Assembly: GCA_023055425.1 (NCBI GenBank)
Contig: JALGPY010000007.1
Location: forward strand, 17,308,001 to 17,372,000
DNA length: 64,000 nt
Source of the DNA: Linanthus parryae
Lineage: Eukaryota > Streptophyta > Magnoliopsida > Ericales > Polemoniaceae
Reading direction: 5' to 3'
Shown here: piece after piece, positions 34,750-47,381 of the stretch
How positions within the stretch are numbered: the first letter of the stretch is position 1
Layout of the letters: every line of letters begins with the position of its first letter
Notes under the pieces: generated by a model
The model's database searches: none
The model's input: only the letters and a program-made list of their open reading frames with translations
Told to the model about the DNA's origin: nothing
Position numbers and translations under genes: made by a program

Positions 34750-35665
34750 AATCTAACTGATGATGAAGAAACAGTTCAGATATGTATGAGATCTATCATT
34801 TATATTTGGTATCAAATGCTTTAAGCATTCAACTTTCCTTTGTCACACGGATGGAATTGATCCACTTCTAAAATATCTATGCATTGTGACGATAGAAGAA
34901 GTTGGGAAAACTGATGAAAGTCCAAGAAGGGAGATTCCTTCATTCTAGAATATGCTATAAGAAATTCAGACTTCACAACACTAACACGACAACATTAACT
35001 CCTCAACTGATTGACACTACACTACAGAGCTCTTTGTCCACTGCCAATCACAAACTTACTCATCCATGAGCTACACCACCATGAAAAAGACACAGACCCA
35101 AACAGCAAATCAACAACCAGTTACAGATTCAGCACTGTCAATCACAAACTCACTGATCTCATTACACTTGGAAAGAAGCAACAAATTAACTACCAGCTAC
35201 AACTTCAGCCACTGCAGGCTAGGTGGTTGCTTATTTGTTGTTTCTTTTCCGTGTAGTGAGCTCTTTGAGTTCTTGATTGGCAGTGCTGAAAGTATATCTG
35301 GTTGTTGTTTTGGTTCGTGTCTTTTTTAACAGTGTAGCTCATGAATAAGTGAGTTTGTGATTGGCAGTGGACAAAGAACTCTGTAGTGCAGTGTCAATCA
35401 GTTTTAGAGTCATTGTGTTGCCTGTCTTTCTTATATAGTATATGCTAGTATGGAGGAATTTGCCTTGTGTTTGGTGATTTTTGTCAGTTTTCCCAACTTC
35501 TGCTTTTGTTACGATGCGTACATATTCTAGAAGTAGACCTGTTTTGTCGTGTGAGAAAGGAATGTTGAATGCGGAGAGCATTTGATAGCTAGAGCTTGTG
35601 GAAGGACGATATATAATAAGATTGATACAAACTGAAGCAGGTACCGCTAACCGAATCTTCAGTAA
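34750..35665. mobile_element. Long inverted-repeat (foldback-like) element (A1)
   Basis: Arms of about 300 bases (about 34,750-35,075 and 35,333-35,665) are inverse copies. The best-matching part is cactgccaatcacaaactta near 35,040 against its inverse near 35,360; outward the match continues through gttttcccaacttct and gcatttgata blocks. The loop is about 250 bases. No coding capacity. Transcription across it would give a long hairpin RNA. Ends are approximate and no target-site duplication was defined. Confidence 0.75.
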
Positions 35666-36004
35666 AATAGAGCCGATTGCGAAATGAGAAGCTATCATAA
35701 ATCAATCCTAGTTAAAATAATTTGTGTTGGATGTGTTTCTTTACACTGCCCAGTGATAGACGTGAGTCACTTGAATGTTGTGAACTTACCATACAAATAA
35801 TATCGAAAACTTGAAAAAAAGAACGATAATATAACTGCGTGTTTCCTCTGGTAGCTCTGCTATCTTTCTTCTCCGTCTAACAAGCATATCCGTCGTTTGT
35901 TGCTCTAGCATTATCGTTGTCCAGTTATATTACGGTTTCCAGTTATTCCTGTTTCGTGCAGCTCTTCAATTAATCTGGCAGTTTTCTCTGGTAGCTTTGC
36001 TATC

Positions 36005-36506
36005 TTTCTTCCTTCATCTGTGAATCTAATGCTGTTTTGGAGTCCCCACAATGCCCAAAGCTTACTGCGTCTTTCATTTCAGGTGGAGATCAAATTGCTG
36101 ACATATGTACAAATGGACTTTAGCCTCAAAGCTTCAATAACATCAGGGCAGTTCAGCCAGCACCATGAGTTTACGGGTAATATTAGCGGATACAGCCGAA
36201 ACAGAAGGAGCCCTTCTAAAGAAGGACCCGAACACTGAAATATATCTCAAGGCCTGTTAGCCCACTTACATTACCATCTCAGCAAGCCCAATACATTTAA
36301 GTAGCCCATCTGAGGACACTATCCTCCTTTGTCACAACCCTAGGAATCGTAACGTTCTGATTTATGACCGTTCGATTATGTCGAACCCTTGAGATCACTT
36401 GTATATATTGATCCTTCCGGATCCTTCTCTATTCAATTAATCACTCCGTATAGTTTTTCTCTTTCTCTTCCTCTCCGTCTTCACCATTTTCTCTCTATCA
36501 TATACA
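36005..36506 (+). pseudogene. Copia 3' fragment with LTR-like tail (A1)
   Basis: A GGDQIADICTNGL-like segment (near 36,082) resembles the C-terminal end of Ty1/copia RNase H (xxDQLADIFTKGL). In this copy the frame is closed by TAG where the B copy reads TAC. It is followed by a TG...CA-bounded 252-bp stretch (36,255-36,506) that could be the 3' LTR. The assignment rests on a short motif and is tentative. Confidence 0.45.
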
Positions 36507-37138
36507 TGAAACCCTAGTTCCCTTATAGAGCCTCAAGCGTCCGGATTCATAATATTCTTCTCTTTTTTGGCGAATTCGACAGGATTGCTTGCAAAATCGC
36601 GTCTCTTCTTTGGACATCTATCGATCCGGTGAGTAATTTGTTGCCATTATTGGTTATAATGTTGTGCATGTGAGGACTGTGGGATCATGTTGTAGATAAT
36701 GGCTTTGATTATGTTCGGATCTATAAGTTTTTGTTCTGATGGATGTAGATCTGGATGCCTACATGATAAATTGTTATCTACAGAGAGAATATATGTCATT
36801 CCTCAATGTGTTGACTTTTAAAATTCGTAGTGGTTTCTATTTCCCGCATTAATCAATTTGATTAGATCCGATCGCTCTCTTAATACACTTTATCAGTTTT
36901 TTCCATTTATAATATTGGACGGCGATTTCATAACTGTGGTATAGCCACTAGGCTAACGTATGATGGCCTTCGGTGGGGAGCAGCGTCAAACTTCTGATCT
37001 TTAAAATGAACTGACAAGCTGAATTCTCTTAAGGCATTAGATATGCTAGGAACTTGCTAGAACTACATGCAGAAATAGTGCTTATAGTTCTTAATGGTAT
37101 TGATATCTAATCAAGTTTTTTGTTTTCTCTGTTAACAG

Positions 37139-37798
37139 TTCAGGGAAGCAGCCGAAGACAAGAATGTTCTAAACTCTATGAAGTTCGGGAACAGATGCTT
37201 GTCCGAGTATTCTTTTTCATCTTGGTGCGTAGATGTGCTCGAGGAGGAAAATTTTGTGCTGGATACATGATTCTGGAGGTACAGTTAGAGTTTGGAACGC
37301 AATTTGCAAGTGTGTGTGTGTGTGTAAGAGTTTGTTTTGATCAACTCTTAATATGGAGTATAGAAGATATTCTGGAATGAGAGAACCAAATTTTATTTTG
37401 TGGAGCCTAAATATTGAGCTGAAGAGGTGATTTCACACGGTGGTGTCCGAAAGTGGATTAATTTGTGAGGTTTTGTTTGCTTTGTTCTTGTTTGTTCTGG
37501 GTTGAATTCAAAATGCTGCTGCACCTATTTCAGTTTTGTGGCTGATCTGAGAGTTTCAATCGTGGGATTCTTATGGTTATTCTTCAAACTTTTAGTCGGT
37601 AGTTCTCTTGTGAACATTGAATTTCCTAATAGAAAACTAACTGTGAAATGAGTTTTTTTCCATCTTGCAGTGTACTTTCACGAACACTGTGTGTAAGTGA
37701 TCATATACTTGGTTGCTAATAATGTTTTATATGCAGACTTTTGCAACACTATTGATAGTCTCAAGGCATAATGGAAATACACAGAGAAATCAAGTGAG
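37139..37798 (+). pseudogene. Second F-box copy, remnant exons 2-3 (A1)
   Basis: An exon-2-like block (37139-37278; FREAAEDKNVLNSMKFGNR) lacks 16 bases after the SSW position compared with B1 exon 2, which shifts the frame. An exon-3-like block (37737-37798) is one base short. Exons 1, 4 and 5 are not recognisable. Non-functional. Confidence 0.7.
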
Positions 37799-38271
37799 GT
37801 AAAAGACTTATTTCAGTTTCCACCTTTTCTCAAGTCGTCTTTCCACTCTGAACTCTTGTTGTTTATCTGGTTTAGCTATTGCAATTTATTTTGACAAGAA
37901 CTATTTTTACTGTTTCTTTTGCTGGTTTTAGGTCGAACTATTCAAGTGCATTGCGTTTGTTGCAATGGCAGAAAACGATAAAGATCATTGCTCCTGCTAT
38001 ATCAAAATTTGCTGTAAGTTAAATTTGTATCCTCACTGTTTGGACTTTGGAGTGCCATATATGTACTTCTATATTGTCTAAATATGTTATTCTTTCTATA
38101 GGCATAAGAAAGTACAAGAATATGTTTACAAGCAAAATAACACTACCAAATAATTGCATTATATTTCTATCACCATAAAAAAATGGTTTACCCATATAAA
38201 ATCACGTTAGACTCCGTTTTCTTGTGCGTGACTGGTTTATTATTATTGCACCTGGATCGTATCCAGGGTAG

Positions 38272-38652
38272 GAGCATCTCCAATTGGTTATTTATTTTAA
38301 TTTTTTCAGAAAATTATAAAGAAGCTGAAATAATGTGGCATCATCTTTGCTAAATATGACTAATTTTTTGTTAGGAAAATCAATTTTCTCCCTTATTTAC
38401 GTGGGTCACAATTTGTTCCCTAAATTTCTCTCATTGTTCCCCACTCTTTTACAATTTAATAGGCACTCAAATGTTTTAGCCATCCATATCTCAGCCCATA
38501 TTTCTCTTTATCCAATAAACCAAATCCAACTCTACATTATTTTTTATAACGATAGTTGGAGAACACGCTAAAAAAATTGGTTATCTCTTACGCAAAAGGG
38601 CAATTTTATCAATAATTGGCCTAACATTTGCCTAATAGTATTGGAGATGCTC
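38272..38652. mobile_element. MITE (A1), 381 bp
   Basis: Inverted ends gagcatctccaat...attggagatgctc. It has no coding capacity and lies 26 bp left of a TRIM element. Flanking tag/taa would be an imperfect 3-bp target duplication. Confidence 0.7.
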
Positions 38653-38678
38653 TAAAGGAGGTTGGTTGCAATAGTCTA

Positions 38679-39021
38679 TGTTGAGAAGTCCCACATCGGA
38701 CGTTCAAGAAGAACATAGAGAATTTATAAATGTCCTCGGCTACTCCCCCCATTGCCAATTGGTTTTGAGGTGGAACCCTTGGATTCTTACATGGTATGAG
38801 AGCCACGGTGTGACTCACACACGTGAATGTAACAACCCACATGCTCACCTTCACCCGCAGAAAAAAGATCCACGTGTAGGTCAAAGAATACCACACGTGA
38901 GGGGGTGTGTTGAGAAGTCCCCCATCGGACATTCAAGAAGAATATAAAGATTTAAAAAGTGTCTTGGGCTACTCCCCTCATTGCCAATTGGTTTTGAGGT
39001 GGAACCCCATGGATTCTTGCA
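38679..39021 (+). mobile_element. TRIM retrotransposon, complete (B1 start)
   Basis: Two direct LTRs, 38,679-38,791 (113 bp) and 38,908-39,021 (114 bp), both begin tgttgagaagtccc and end ggattctt-ca. Right after LTR1 is tggtatgagagcc, one base from the initiator-Met tRNA primer-binding site (tggtatcagagcc). A purine tract (gtgaggggg) precedes LTR2. The interior has no coding capacity. Flanks gtcta and gtata are a 4/5 match to a 5-bp target-site duplication. Total 343 bp fits the TRIM class. Confidence 0.88.
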
Positions 39022-39342
39022 GTATATAGCAAGTAGAAAATTCTATATCTACTTAATGAAGAAGTATCAAAAGAATACAGTTGGGGTGTTCACTTGTTGG
39101 TTGAACTGACAAATAGACTTGGCAAATCTAGGGCGTCTCCCTGTTAAGTGACACACTACATCGCCGCTGGGGGTGGTGAAAAATAGGAGGTTTATTGCAT
39201 TATCATGGGTTGGTGCTGGTAAAGAAGCTAGTCCTGAAAGCTAGGTTGTGTTTAGGATCTTGGGACACATAATCTCTCACAGGTTAAGGGATGGAGCTAT
39301 GGTATACTTTTACATATAGCCATTCTCGTTGATTAAAATCTT

Positions 39343-39454
39343 AAGGATGAAGTTGTGGAAGTCAAAAGAATAGGTAATGGGTTTAGCCTTTTTCGGGTTG
39401 TTAAAAATTGGGGGAAAACCACGTGCTTTTTGACAATTTACTCTTATGCGATGA
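39343..39454 (+). pseudogene. LINE endonuclease scrap (B1)
   Basis: KDEVVEVKRIGNGF-like translation, the same scrap as at 11,751. Confidence 0.45.
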
Positions 39455-40279
39455 TTGCATCGATGAAGTGGCGCTACCTTTCTTGATCTTAGGATTTTAC
39501 GTTGTGGGTTTTGTGAAATTTACTCTTTTACTTGTCCGGGTTCTGAAATTTGGGCACAATCACAAGCTTTTTAACAATTACCCATTTATGTGAATGCAAT
39601 GCAGTCTTAAGATTCTTTGATTTGAGTGAGCTTTTAGACTAAGGAATGAATCCATTGATTTTAAGAAGCAATGCCGAGAGGGTTTTTTACATGTATGTGG
39701 TTTAGACTGAGAGTGTAACAGTCTCTGCTAGATTGGTACAAAGCCTTGTAAGAAAACTTCAGCTCGCGGTGCCTGGACAACGTAAACAGGAATGCAATTG
39801 ATGACACAAAGCTGGTGTTTCTGTCCCCGTTCAGGGTCCAAGCCAGCCTAGTTATTCTTCTTCTTGATGAAGTATGGCATTGAAATCCGTTTTGAGAGAC
39901 TCATTGAGGTAAAATAAAAGAAAAGAAAGGGCATGCGTTGTGAGCAAGAACTTTCAAGATACCTACAAGTCTGGATATAATTCTATTTTTTTTTTCTTGT
40001 GGAAAAGGTTGCCAAAATGGACGTATTCCAAGCTTTGAGCTTAGTGTGAGTTGAAACAATAGCATCTGGGTAGTTAGAGGAGGAAGACGAGGCTGGATTT
40101 ATAATTCCCCAGAGGGAAGGATCACTGAACTAAATAGTTTCAAACCTCAAGGGTCTGGAAGGGAAGTGGGTGTGAGGATGGGTAAAGAGGAGAAAATGGG
40201 AATGGTCTTAGGCAGATGCTAGGCATAGTTATTAGGGAAACATGCAATTGGGTGGGTGGGGAGGGGGGGGGGGGGGGTT

Positions 40280-40564
40280 AGCAAAGAAGATGTCTATCCT
40301 TTCTTTGATAAGGTTACTAAGATCTCTCAGATTGGACCAAGTGAACCTAGGACCAAAGAAACCAAGATCCATCAACTTACATTCATCAAGCATATCATTT
40401 AAGAATCTGGTATTTCTCCAACAGATCCCATTACCCCCATTTGCTTCTATTGGATAAAACCTCATTGGAATCCCCCAAACCCTAGCCAAGCAGGTACTGA
40501 GATTTAGCAACATTTCACAGGTTATTCCAAATGGTGTGTCTAAGAGAAACATTTGGACTAGCAT
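40280..40564 (-). pseudogene. LINE endonuclease fragment (B1)
   Basis: Contains LMDLGFFGPRFTWSN and LSNLIKERIDIFFAN, a longer version of the A1 fragment reaching the LIKERLD block. A G-run borders it at 40,264-40,277, longer than in B2. Confidence 0.78.
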
Positions 40565-40813
40565 ATGGTGAATGATATGGTGAATGATGGGAATTTAATT
40601 CGGTATTATTTATGGATATTCTTGTCGTCACGCGCCGTGTTATCGGTAGTTTGATATTCTTGTCGTTACGCGCGGTATTATTTATAGATGTTCTTGTCGT
40701 TACGTGCGGAACTCGCACATCTTTTTTTTTTGCGGCGGATTACCTTTTAGCCGTTTCACTGTCTTCAATATTATCCGTAGTTTGACACTCACACCGTTTT
40801 CTAATAGGAAACC
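40565..40813 (+). promoter_or_regulatory. Upstream region of B1 F-box gene
   Basis: Contains repeated attcttgtcgt-acgcgc words (40,618-40,710), a T10 run and a splice acceptor (ttctaatag) ending at 40,807, just before the ATG. A 5' leader intron is possible, as for the gene at 7,659. Confidence 0.4.
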
Positions 40814-42412
40814 ATGGAGCCGCTAAAGAAAACCAGCATGAATGATCTCAACTTCGACATTTTCAAGATCATTATGATCTTCGTAGCTCAGTCCTTCGAT
40901 GGCGCGAAGGACGTAGCTCGGGCAAGTTGCATGTAAGAGTTTTATAAAGCACGTATATTCTTCGTATGGTTGGTAGACATTTTTAGAGAAGCTATTCGTC
41001 GTGCAGTATGTAGATCCTTTGGAGCATTCCATTTTCTTTTGTTTTTCATATATTTCTGACTTAGGCTTTCTCTATTAGTATGGTTTTTCTCCGCAAATTA
41101 TATGCCTGCATTGTTCTCCTTGAAAAAATTCAAATTTGTTCATAATTCTTAAAACACTATTTAGTTTAATTTTCTTCCTTTTCCTTGTATCAATACAACT
41201 AATTTTCTTCTCATCAGTCTCCTTCCTCCGACGCATCATTCATTTTGTACCGGACAGAAGGTTACTAACCATCTTCTTTGTTCTTTCTTCATTTTGTGAG
41301 GAGTGGGATCAGACCAATGACCTTTTAAGAGAATTCACAAGCTCTAGGTCGCCTATGACCTTTCATATTTGCAGCCAACCAATTTTAGAAGGAAAATATA
41401 GCACTATAGTTGCATAGCCACTAGGCTAACCTACGATGTTTCTTTTGCAGCTTTGTGGTACATGACCTGATTCTTTTTAAGGAAGGCATTGATATACATG
41501 ATAGTGCTAAATGCTAGTATTAGATATGTCAGCAGAAGCAGCGTGTGTTACAGCTCATTTTGGTATTGATTTTTGGTCCCGGTTTTATGTTTTCTCTGTT
41601 TACAGCTCTAAAGTCTTCAATGAGGCAGCTCAAGACAAGGATGTCCTCAACTCTGTCAAGTTCTGGGACAGATGCTCGTCTGAGTATTCTCCCTCATTTT
41701 GGAATACTGAAGGCTTGGTACACAAGTGCGCTGAATCAGGAAATTTTTCTGCCAAATACTTGATTCTGGAGGTACGCAATTTGTATTTTTTGACTATTTT
41801 TTTAGTGCTTGCAGTCAAACTATGAGTTGGTAGTTTTTCTTGTGATACAATTAGTTTCTCAATGGAACTGTATCTTTTGCTAAATGTTTGTTTGATGTGT
41901 CTGTTTGCTTGGATGAACACCAACTGTGTGTAAATGATCCTACATATGGTTGCTAATCAACATTTTTATGTACAGAATTTATCAACGCTGTTGACAAGCT
42001 CGATGCTTAAAAAGAAACGCTTGGAGAAATTAAATAAGGTAAAAGACTTATTTCAGTTTCCATATTTTCTCGAGTTACATGAATGTCAACTCTGGTGTTA
42101 CATGAATGCCTTATTCCTGACCAGATTAATTCATTCATAAAAAACAGGAATACCATGAGAAACCGGCGGCACTCGAGGCTGAAAATACAATGAAACGGTA
42201 CAATGTTGCTTTGTTGGCATTGGAAGTAAGTAATCCTTGTCGCAAGGTGTACTTAATGCCCTGAAAATGTCTCAAAACATTTCCTCTTCTTCAATGATTT
42301 ACTAATGGGGTTGTATGAGCAGGAGCTTGAAGAAATTACAAACGACATTAAGAAGGAGAACGATGAGATACTGGAACAATTTAAGACATTTAAAATAGAC
42401 CAGTCTGAATGA
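40814..42412 (+). CDS. F-box-like protein, five exons, 171 aa (B1)
   Basis: Exons 40814-40932, 41606-41771, 41976-42038, 42148-42225 and 42323-42412 give 516 nt, open throughout with GT/AG borders. The F-box-like segment (DLNFDIFKIIMIFVAQSF, then SKVFNEAAQDK) covers about residues 11-58 and would bind SKP1. Then comes FWNTEGLVHKCAESGNF and a charged coiled-coil-prone C-terminus ending in KIDQSE. It is an intact paralogue of the 181-aa gene at 7,659, with a shorter N-terminus and identical exon lengths 2-5. B1 and B2 appear to encode the same protein. Substrate unknown. Assignment to the At2g35280-like F-box group is from remembered motifs. Confidence 0.72.
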
Positions 42413-43039
42413 TCTGAACATTCAATGAGTCATGTGGCGATGTTGGCCTGTCTCTTATTTTTGCATTGCCATTCCAAAAGTATAAAATAAATAGAAAGGC
42501 TTGTTGTATTGCCATTGCCAATAAACAGTCTAAAATGCCCTGTTGATGTATGAGCAATGTAAAAGTCTTTAAATGGCTAGTCCTTATTTAGTTACTATGA
42601 TTTAGTTCGTTAATGTGATCCTCACTCTAGAGTTGTGATCTAATATGGTTGGACCATTATTATTTATATATGCATTTCTCTTAAGCTGTAGTGTTGTTGG
42701 ACACACGCATCACATGTTGGAGGGCCGGCTTGCTAATGCACGCAATCGGCCCGGGTAATCCAAAAAAAAATTCAGTTATGAGAAGTAGGAGAGTGGAACT
42801 ATTGACCTTCTTCATAATATTAGCAGCACAAACCTAATATAAATATTCACATTCTACCCTTCAGATTAGGGTTCATGTTCACGAGAGGTGCGCCGCCCTG
42901 TGATCCTTCCCTCGTCATGGACTTGTTTTTTCTCCATTGCCGATGACCAGATCCTAATACATTTTTAATGGCCGGAAGAATTTTCCTTGTTCAATCTTTT
43001 TCCGTTTCAGTTCTTTTTGGTCTTTCAAGTAAAATCTAA

Positions 43040-43985
43040 CTGATGATGAAGAAAAAGTTCAGATATGTACGAGATCTATCATTTAAATTTGGTATCAAAT
43101 GCTTTAAGCATTCAACTTTCCTTTGTCACACGAATGGAACTGATCCACGTCTAAAATATCTAGGCATAGTGACAATAAAAGAAGTTGGGAAAAGTGATGA
43201 AAATCATCAAACACAAGAAGGGAAATTCCTTCATTGTAGAATATACCATAAGAAAGAAAGACAGACTTCACAACACTAACATGACAACTTTAACTCTTCA
43301 ACTGATTGCCACTGCACTACAGAGCTCTTTGTCCACTGCAAATCACAAACTTACTCATCCATGAGCTACACCACCATGAAAAAGACACAGACCGAAACAA
43401 CAAATCAACAACCAGTTACAGATTCAGCACTGTCAATCACAAACTCACTGATCTCATTACACTTGGAAAGAAGCAACAAATTAACAACCAGCTACAACTT
43501 CAGCCACTGCAGGCTAGGGGGTTGTTTATTTGTTGCTTCTTTCCCGTGTAGTGAGATCTGTGAGTTCTTGATTGGCAGTGCTGAAGCTATATCTGGTTGT
43601 TGTTTTGGTTCGTTTCTTTTTTAACGCTGTAGCTCATGAATAAGTGAGTTTGTGATTGGCAGTGGACAAAGAACTCTGTAGTGCAGTGTCAATCAGTTTT
43701 AGAGTCAATGTCCTCGTGTCACTGTTGTGTTGTGGTTCCTGTCTTTCTTATATAGTATATGCTAGTATGGAGGAATCTGCCTTCTTGTGTTTGGTGATTT
43801 TTGTCAGTTTTCCCAACTTCTGCTTTTGTTACGATGCGTACATATTCTAGAAGTAGACCTGTTTTGTCGTGTGACAAAGGGATGTTGAATGCGGAGAGCA
43901 TTTGATAGCTAGTGCTTGTGGAAATATGATATATAATGAGATTGATACAAACTGAAGCATGTACCACTAACTGAATCTTTAGTAA
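43040..43985. mobile_element. Long inverted-repeat element (B1)
   Basis: Counterpart of 34,750-35,665, with arms about 43,045-43,375 and 43,625-43,985. Confidence 0.72.
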
Positions 43986-44327
43986 AATAGAGCCGATTGC
44001 GAACTGAGAAGCTATCATAAATCAATCCTAGTTAAAATAATTTGTGTTGGATGTGTTTCTTTACACTGCCCAGTGATAGACCTGAGTCACTCGAATGTTG
44101 TGAACTTACCATACAAATAATATCGAAAACTTGAAAAAAAAAAGATGGATAATATAACTGCGTGTTTCCTCTGGTAGCTCTGCTATCATTCTTCTCCGTC
44201 TAACAAGCATATCCGTTGTTTGTTGCTCTAGCATTATCGTTGTCCAGTTATATTACGGTTTCCAGTTATTGCTGTTTCGTGCAGCTCTTCAATTCATCTG
44301 GCAGTTTCCTCTGGCAGCTTTGCTATC

Positions 44328-44828
44328 ATTCTTCCTTCATCTGTGAATCTAATGCTGTTTTGGAGTTCCCACAATGCCCAAAGCATATTGCGTCTTTCAT
44401 TTCAGGTGGAGATCAAATTGCTGACATATGTACAAATGGACTTTACCCTCAAAGCTTCAATAATCTCAGGCAGTTCAGCCAGCACCATGAGTTTATGGGT
44501 AATATTAGCGGATACAGCCGAAACAGAAGGAGCCCTTCTAAAGAAGGACCCTAACACTGAAATATATCTCAAGGCCTGTTAGCCCACTTACATTACCATC
44601 TCAGCAAGCCCAAGGCTTGTAAGTAGCCCATCTGAGGACACTATCCTCCTTTGTCAGAACCCTAGGAATTGTAACGTTCAGATTTATGACCGTTCGATTA
44701 TATCCAACCCTTGAGATCACTTGTATATATTGATCCTTCCGGATCCTTCTCTATTCAATTAATCACTCCGTATAGGTTTTCTCTCTCTCTTCCTCACCGT
44801 CTTCACCATTTTCTCTCTATCATATACA
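44328..44828 (+). pseudogene. Copia 3' fragment with LTR-like tail (B1)
   Basis: Here GGDQIADICTNGLYPQSF is open. The TG...CA 252-bp LTR-like stretch is 44,577-44,828. Confidence 0.48.
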
Positions 44829-45463
44829 TGAAACCCTAGTTCCCTCATAGAGCCTCAAGCGTCCGGATTCATATTATTCTTCTCTTTTTTTGGCGAATTC
44901 AACAGGATTGCTTGCGAAATCTCGTCTCTTCATTGGAAATCTATTAATTGAGTGAGTAATTTGTTGCCATTATTGGTTATAGTATTGTGCATGTGAGGAC
45001 TGTTGGATGGTGTGGTAGATAATGGCTTTGATTATGTTCGGATCTATCAGTTTTGTTCTGATGGATGTAGATCTAGATGCCTGCTTGATGAATCATTATC
45101 TACAGAGAGAATATATGTCATTCCTCAATGTGTTGACTTTTAAAACTCGTAGTGGTTTCTATTTCCCGCATTAATCAATTTGATTAGATCCAATCGCTCT
45201 CTTAATATGCGTTATCAGTTTTTCCATGTATGATATTGGACGGCGATTTCATAAATGTAGTATACCCACAAGGCTAATGTATGATGGCCTTCGGTGGGGA
45301 GCAGCATCAAACTTGTGACCTTTAAAATGAACTAACATGCTGAATTCTCTCAAGGAAGGCATTAGATATGTTAGGAACTTGCTAGAACTACATGCAGAAA
45401 TAGTGCTTATAGTTCTTAATGGTATTGATATCTAATCAAGTTTTTTGTTTTCTCTGTTAACAG

Positions 45464-46126
45464 TTTAGGGACGCAGCTGAAGACAAGAATGTCCTCAACT
45501 CTATGAAGTTCGGGAACAGATGCTTGTCCGAGTATTCTTTCTCATCTTGGTGCGTAGATGTGCTCAAAGAGGAAAAATTTGTCCTGGATACATGATTCTG
45601 GAGGTACAAGTTAGAGTTTGGAATACGATTTGCAAGTGTGTGTGTGTGTGTTTGTGAGTGTTTTGATCCTCTCTTAATATGGAGTATATAAGATATTCTG
45701 GATTGAAAGATTCAAATTTTATTTTGCGGAGCCTGAATATTGAGCTTAAGAGGTGATTTCACAACGGTGGTGTCCGAAAGTGGATTAATTTGTGCGGTTT
45801 TGTTTGCTTTGTTCTTGTTTGTTCTGGGTTGAATTCAAAATGCTGCTGCACCTATTTCAGTTTTGAGGCCTGATCTGAGAGTTTCAATCTTGGGATTCTT
45901 ATGGTTATTCTTCACACCTTTAGTCGGTAGTTCTCTTGTGAACAGTGAATTTCCCAATAGAAAACTAACTATGAAATGAGTTTTTTTCCATCTGTCAGTG
46001 TACTTGCATGAACACTGTGTGTAAGTGATCATACACTTGGTTGCTAACAATGTTTTATATGCAGACTTTTGAATCACTATTGATAGTCTCACGGCATAAT
46101 GGAAATACACAGAGAAATCAAGTGAG
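45464..46126 (+). pseudogene. Second F-box copy, remnant (B1)
   Basis: Exon-2-like 45464-45603 (140 nt, same 16-base loss as in A1) and exon-3-like 46065-46126. Non-functional. Confidence 0.68.
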
Positions 46127-46610
46127 GTAAAAGACTTATTTCAGTTTCCACCTTTTCTCAAGTCGTCTTTCCACTCTGAACTCTTGTTGTTAATCTGGTT
46201 TAGCTATTGCAATTTATTTTTGATAAGAACTATTTTTACTGTTTCTTTTGCTGGATTTAGGTCGAACTATTCAAGTGCATTGCGTTTGTTGCAATGGCAG
46301 AAAACGATAAAGATCATTGCTCCTGCTATATCAAAATTTGTTGTAAGTTAAATTTGTATCCTCACTGTTTGGACTTTGGAGTGCCATATATGTACTTCTA
46401 TATTGTCTAAATATGTTATTCTTTCTATAGGCATAAGAAAGTACAAGAATAAGTTTACAAGCAAAATAACACTACCAAATAATTGCATTATATTTCTATC
46501 ACCATAAAAAATTGGTTTACCCATATAAAATCACGTTAGACTCCGTTTTCTTGTGCTTGACTGGTTTATTATTATTGCACCTGGATCGCATCCAGGGTAG
46601 GAGCATCTCC

Positions 46611-47013
46611 AGTAGGTTATTTATTCCAATTTTTTTCAGAAAATTATAAAGAATCTGAAATAATGTGGCATCATCTTTGCTAAATATGACTTTAATTTTT
46701 TGTTAGGAAAATCAATTTTCTCCCCTATTTACGTGGGTCACAATATGTTCGCTAAATTTCTCTCATTGTCCCCCACTCTTTTATAATTTAATAGGCACTC
46801 AAATTTTTTAGCCATACATATCTCAGCCCATATTTCTCTTTATCCCCCTCTCCAATGTCAAATTTTATGTCTAAAAATAAACCAAATCCAACTCTACATT
46901 ATTTTTCATAACGATAGTTGGAGAACACGCTAAAAAATTGGTTATCTCTTACGCAAAAGGGCAATTTTATCAATAATTGGCCTAACATTTGCCTAATAGT
47001 ATTGGAGATGCTC
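46611..47013. mobile_element. MITE (B1)
   Basis: Same gagcatctcca-ended element as at 38,272, slightly longer (403 bp). Confidence 0.68.
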
Positions 47014-47039
47014 TAAAGGAGGATGGTTGCAATAGTTTA

Positions 47040-47381
47040 TGTTGAGAAGTCCCACATCGGACGTTCAAGAAGAACATAGAGAATTTATAAATGTCCTCGG
47101 CTACTCCCCTCATTGCCAATTGGTTTTGAGGTGGAACCCTTGGATTCTTACATGTTAAGAGAGCCACGGTGTGACTCACACACGTGAATGTAACAACCCA
47201 CATGCTCACCGTCACCCGCAGACAAAAGATCCACGTGTAGGCCAAAGTATACCACACGTGAGGGGGCGTGTTGAGAAGTCCCACTTCGGACATTCAAGAA
47301 GAATATAAAGAATTAAAATCGTCTTGGGCTACTCCCCTCATTGCCAATTGGTTTTGAGGTGGCACCCCATGGATTCTTGCA
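47040..47381 (+). mobile_element. TRIM retrotransposon (A2 start)
   Basis: Complete copy; LTR ends as at 38,679. Flanks gttta and gttca are a 4/5 target-site match. The primer site is decayed (tgttaagagagcc). Confidence 0.85.

Larger units (their letters stand above)
32832..38678 (+). repeat. Tandem half-unit A1, right piece
   Basis: Matches 48,394-54,239 (A2) at an offset of 15,561-15,562 with only a handful of base differences. Parts not listed separately (34,120-34,745; 35,671-36,004; 36,507-37,138; 37,799-38,271) show no gene; introns related to the F-box genes fill some of this. Confidence 0.93.
38679..47039 (+). repeat. Tandem half-unit B1
   Basis: Corresponds to 54,240-62,591 (B2) at offset 15,551-15,561 with very few differences, and to the A half-units with clear divergence. 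It is longer than A because it keeps F-box exons 1-2 and their introns. Stretches not listed separately (39,455-40,279; 42,413-43,039; 43,986-44,327; 44,829-45,463; 46,127-46,610) hold no gene that I can see. Confidence 0.93.

Noticed and set aside
35011..35698. Open frames of 81-119 codons in each half-unit
   Set aside because: They lie in the arms of the inverted-repeat element; the two strands mirror each other and no domain is seen.
37300..37326. Short GT microsatellite as a regulatory element
   Set aside because: It is only a few repeats of variable length between copies (also near 45,637, 52,870 and 61,190), with no further evidence of function.
38621..38947. Conserved ~100-codon frames recurring at 10,971, 38,621, 46,982, 54,182 and 62,534
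   Set aside because: They are translations of the TRIM LTRs and primer-site region, which has no coding function.
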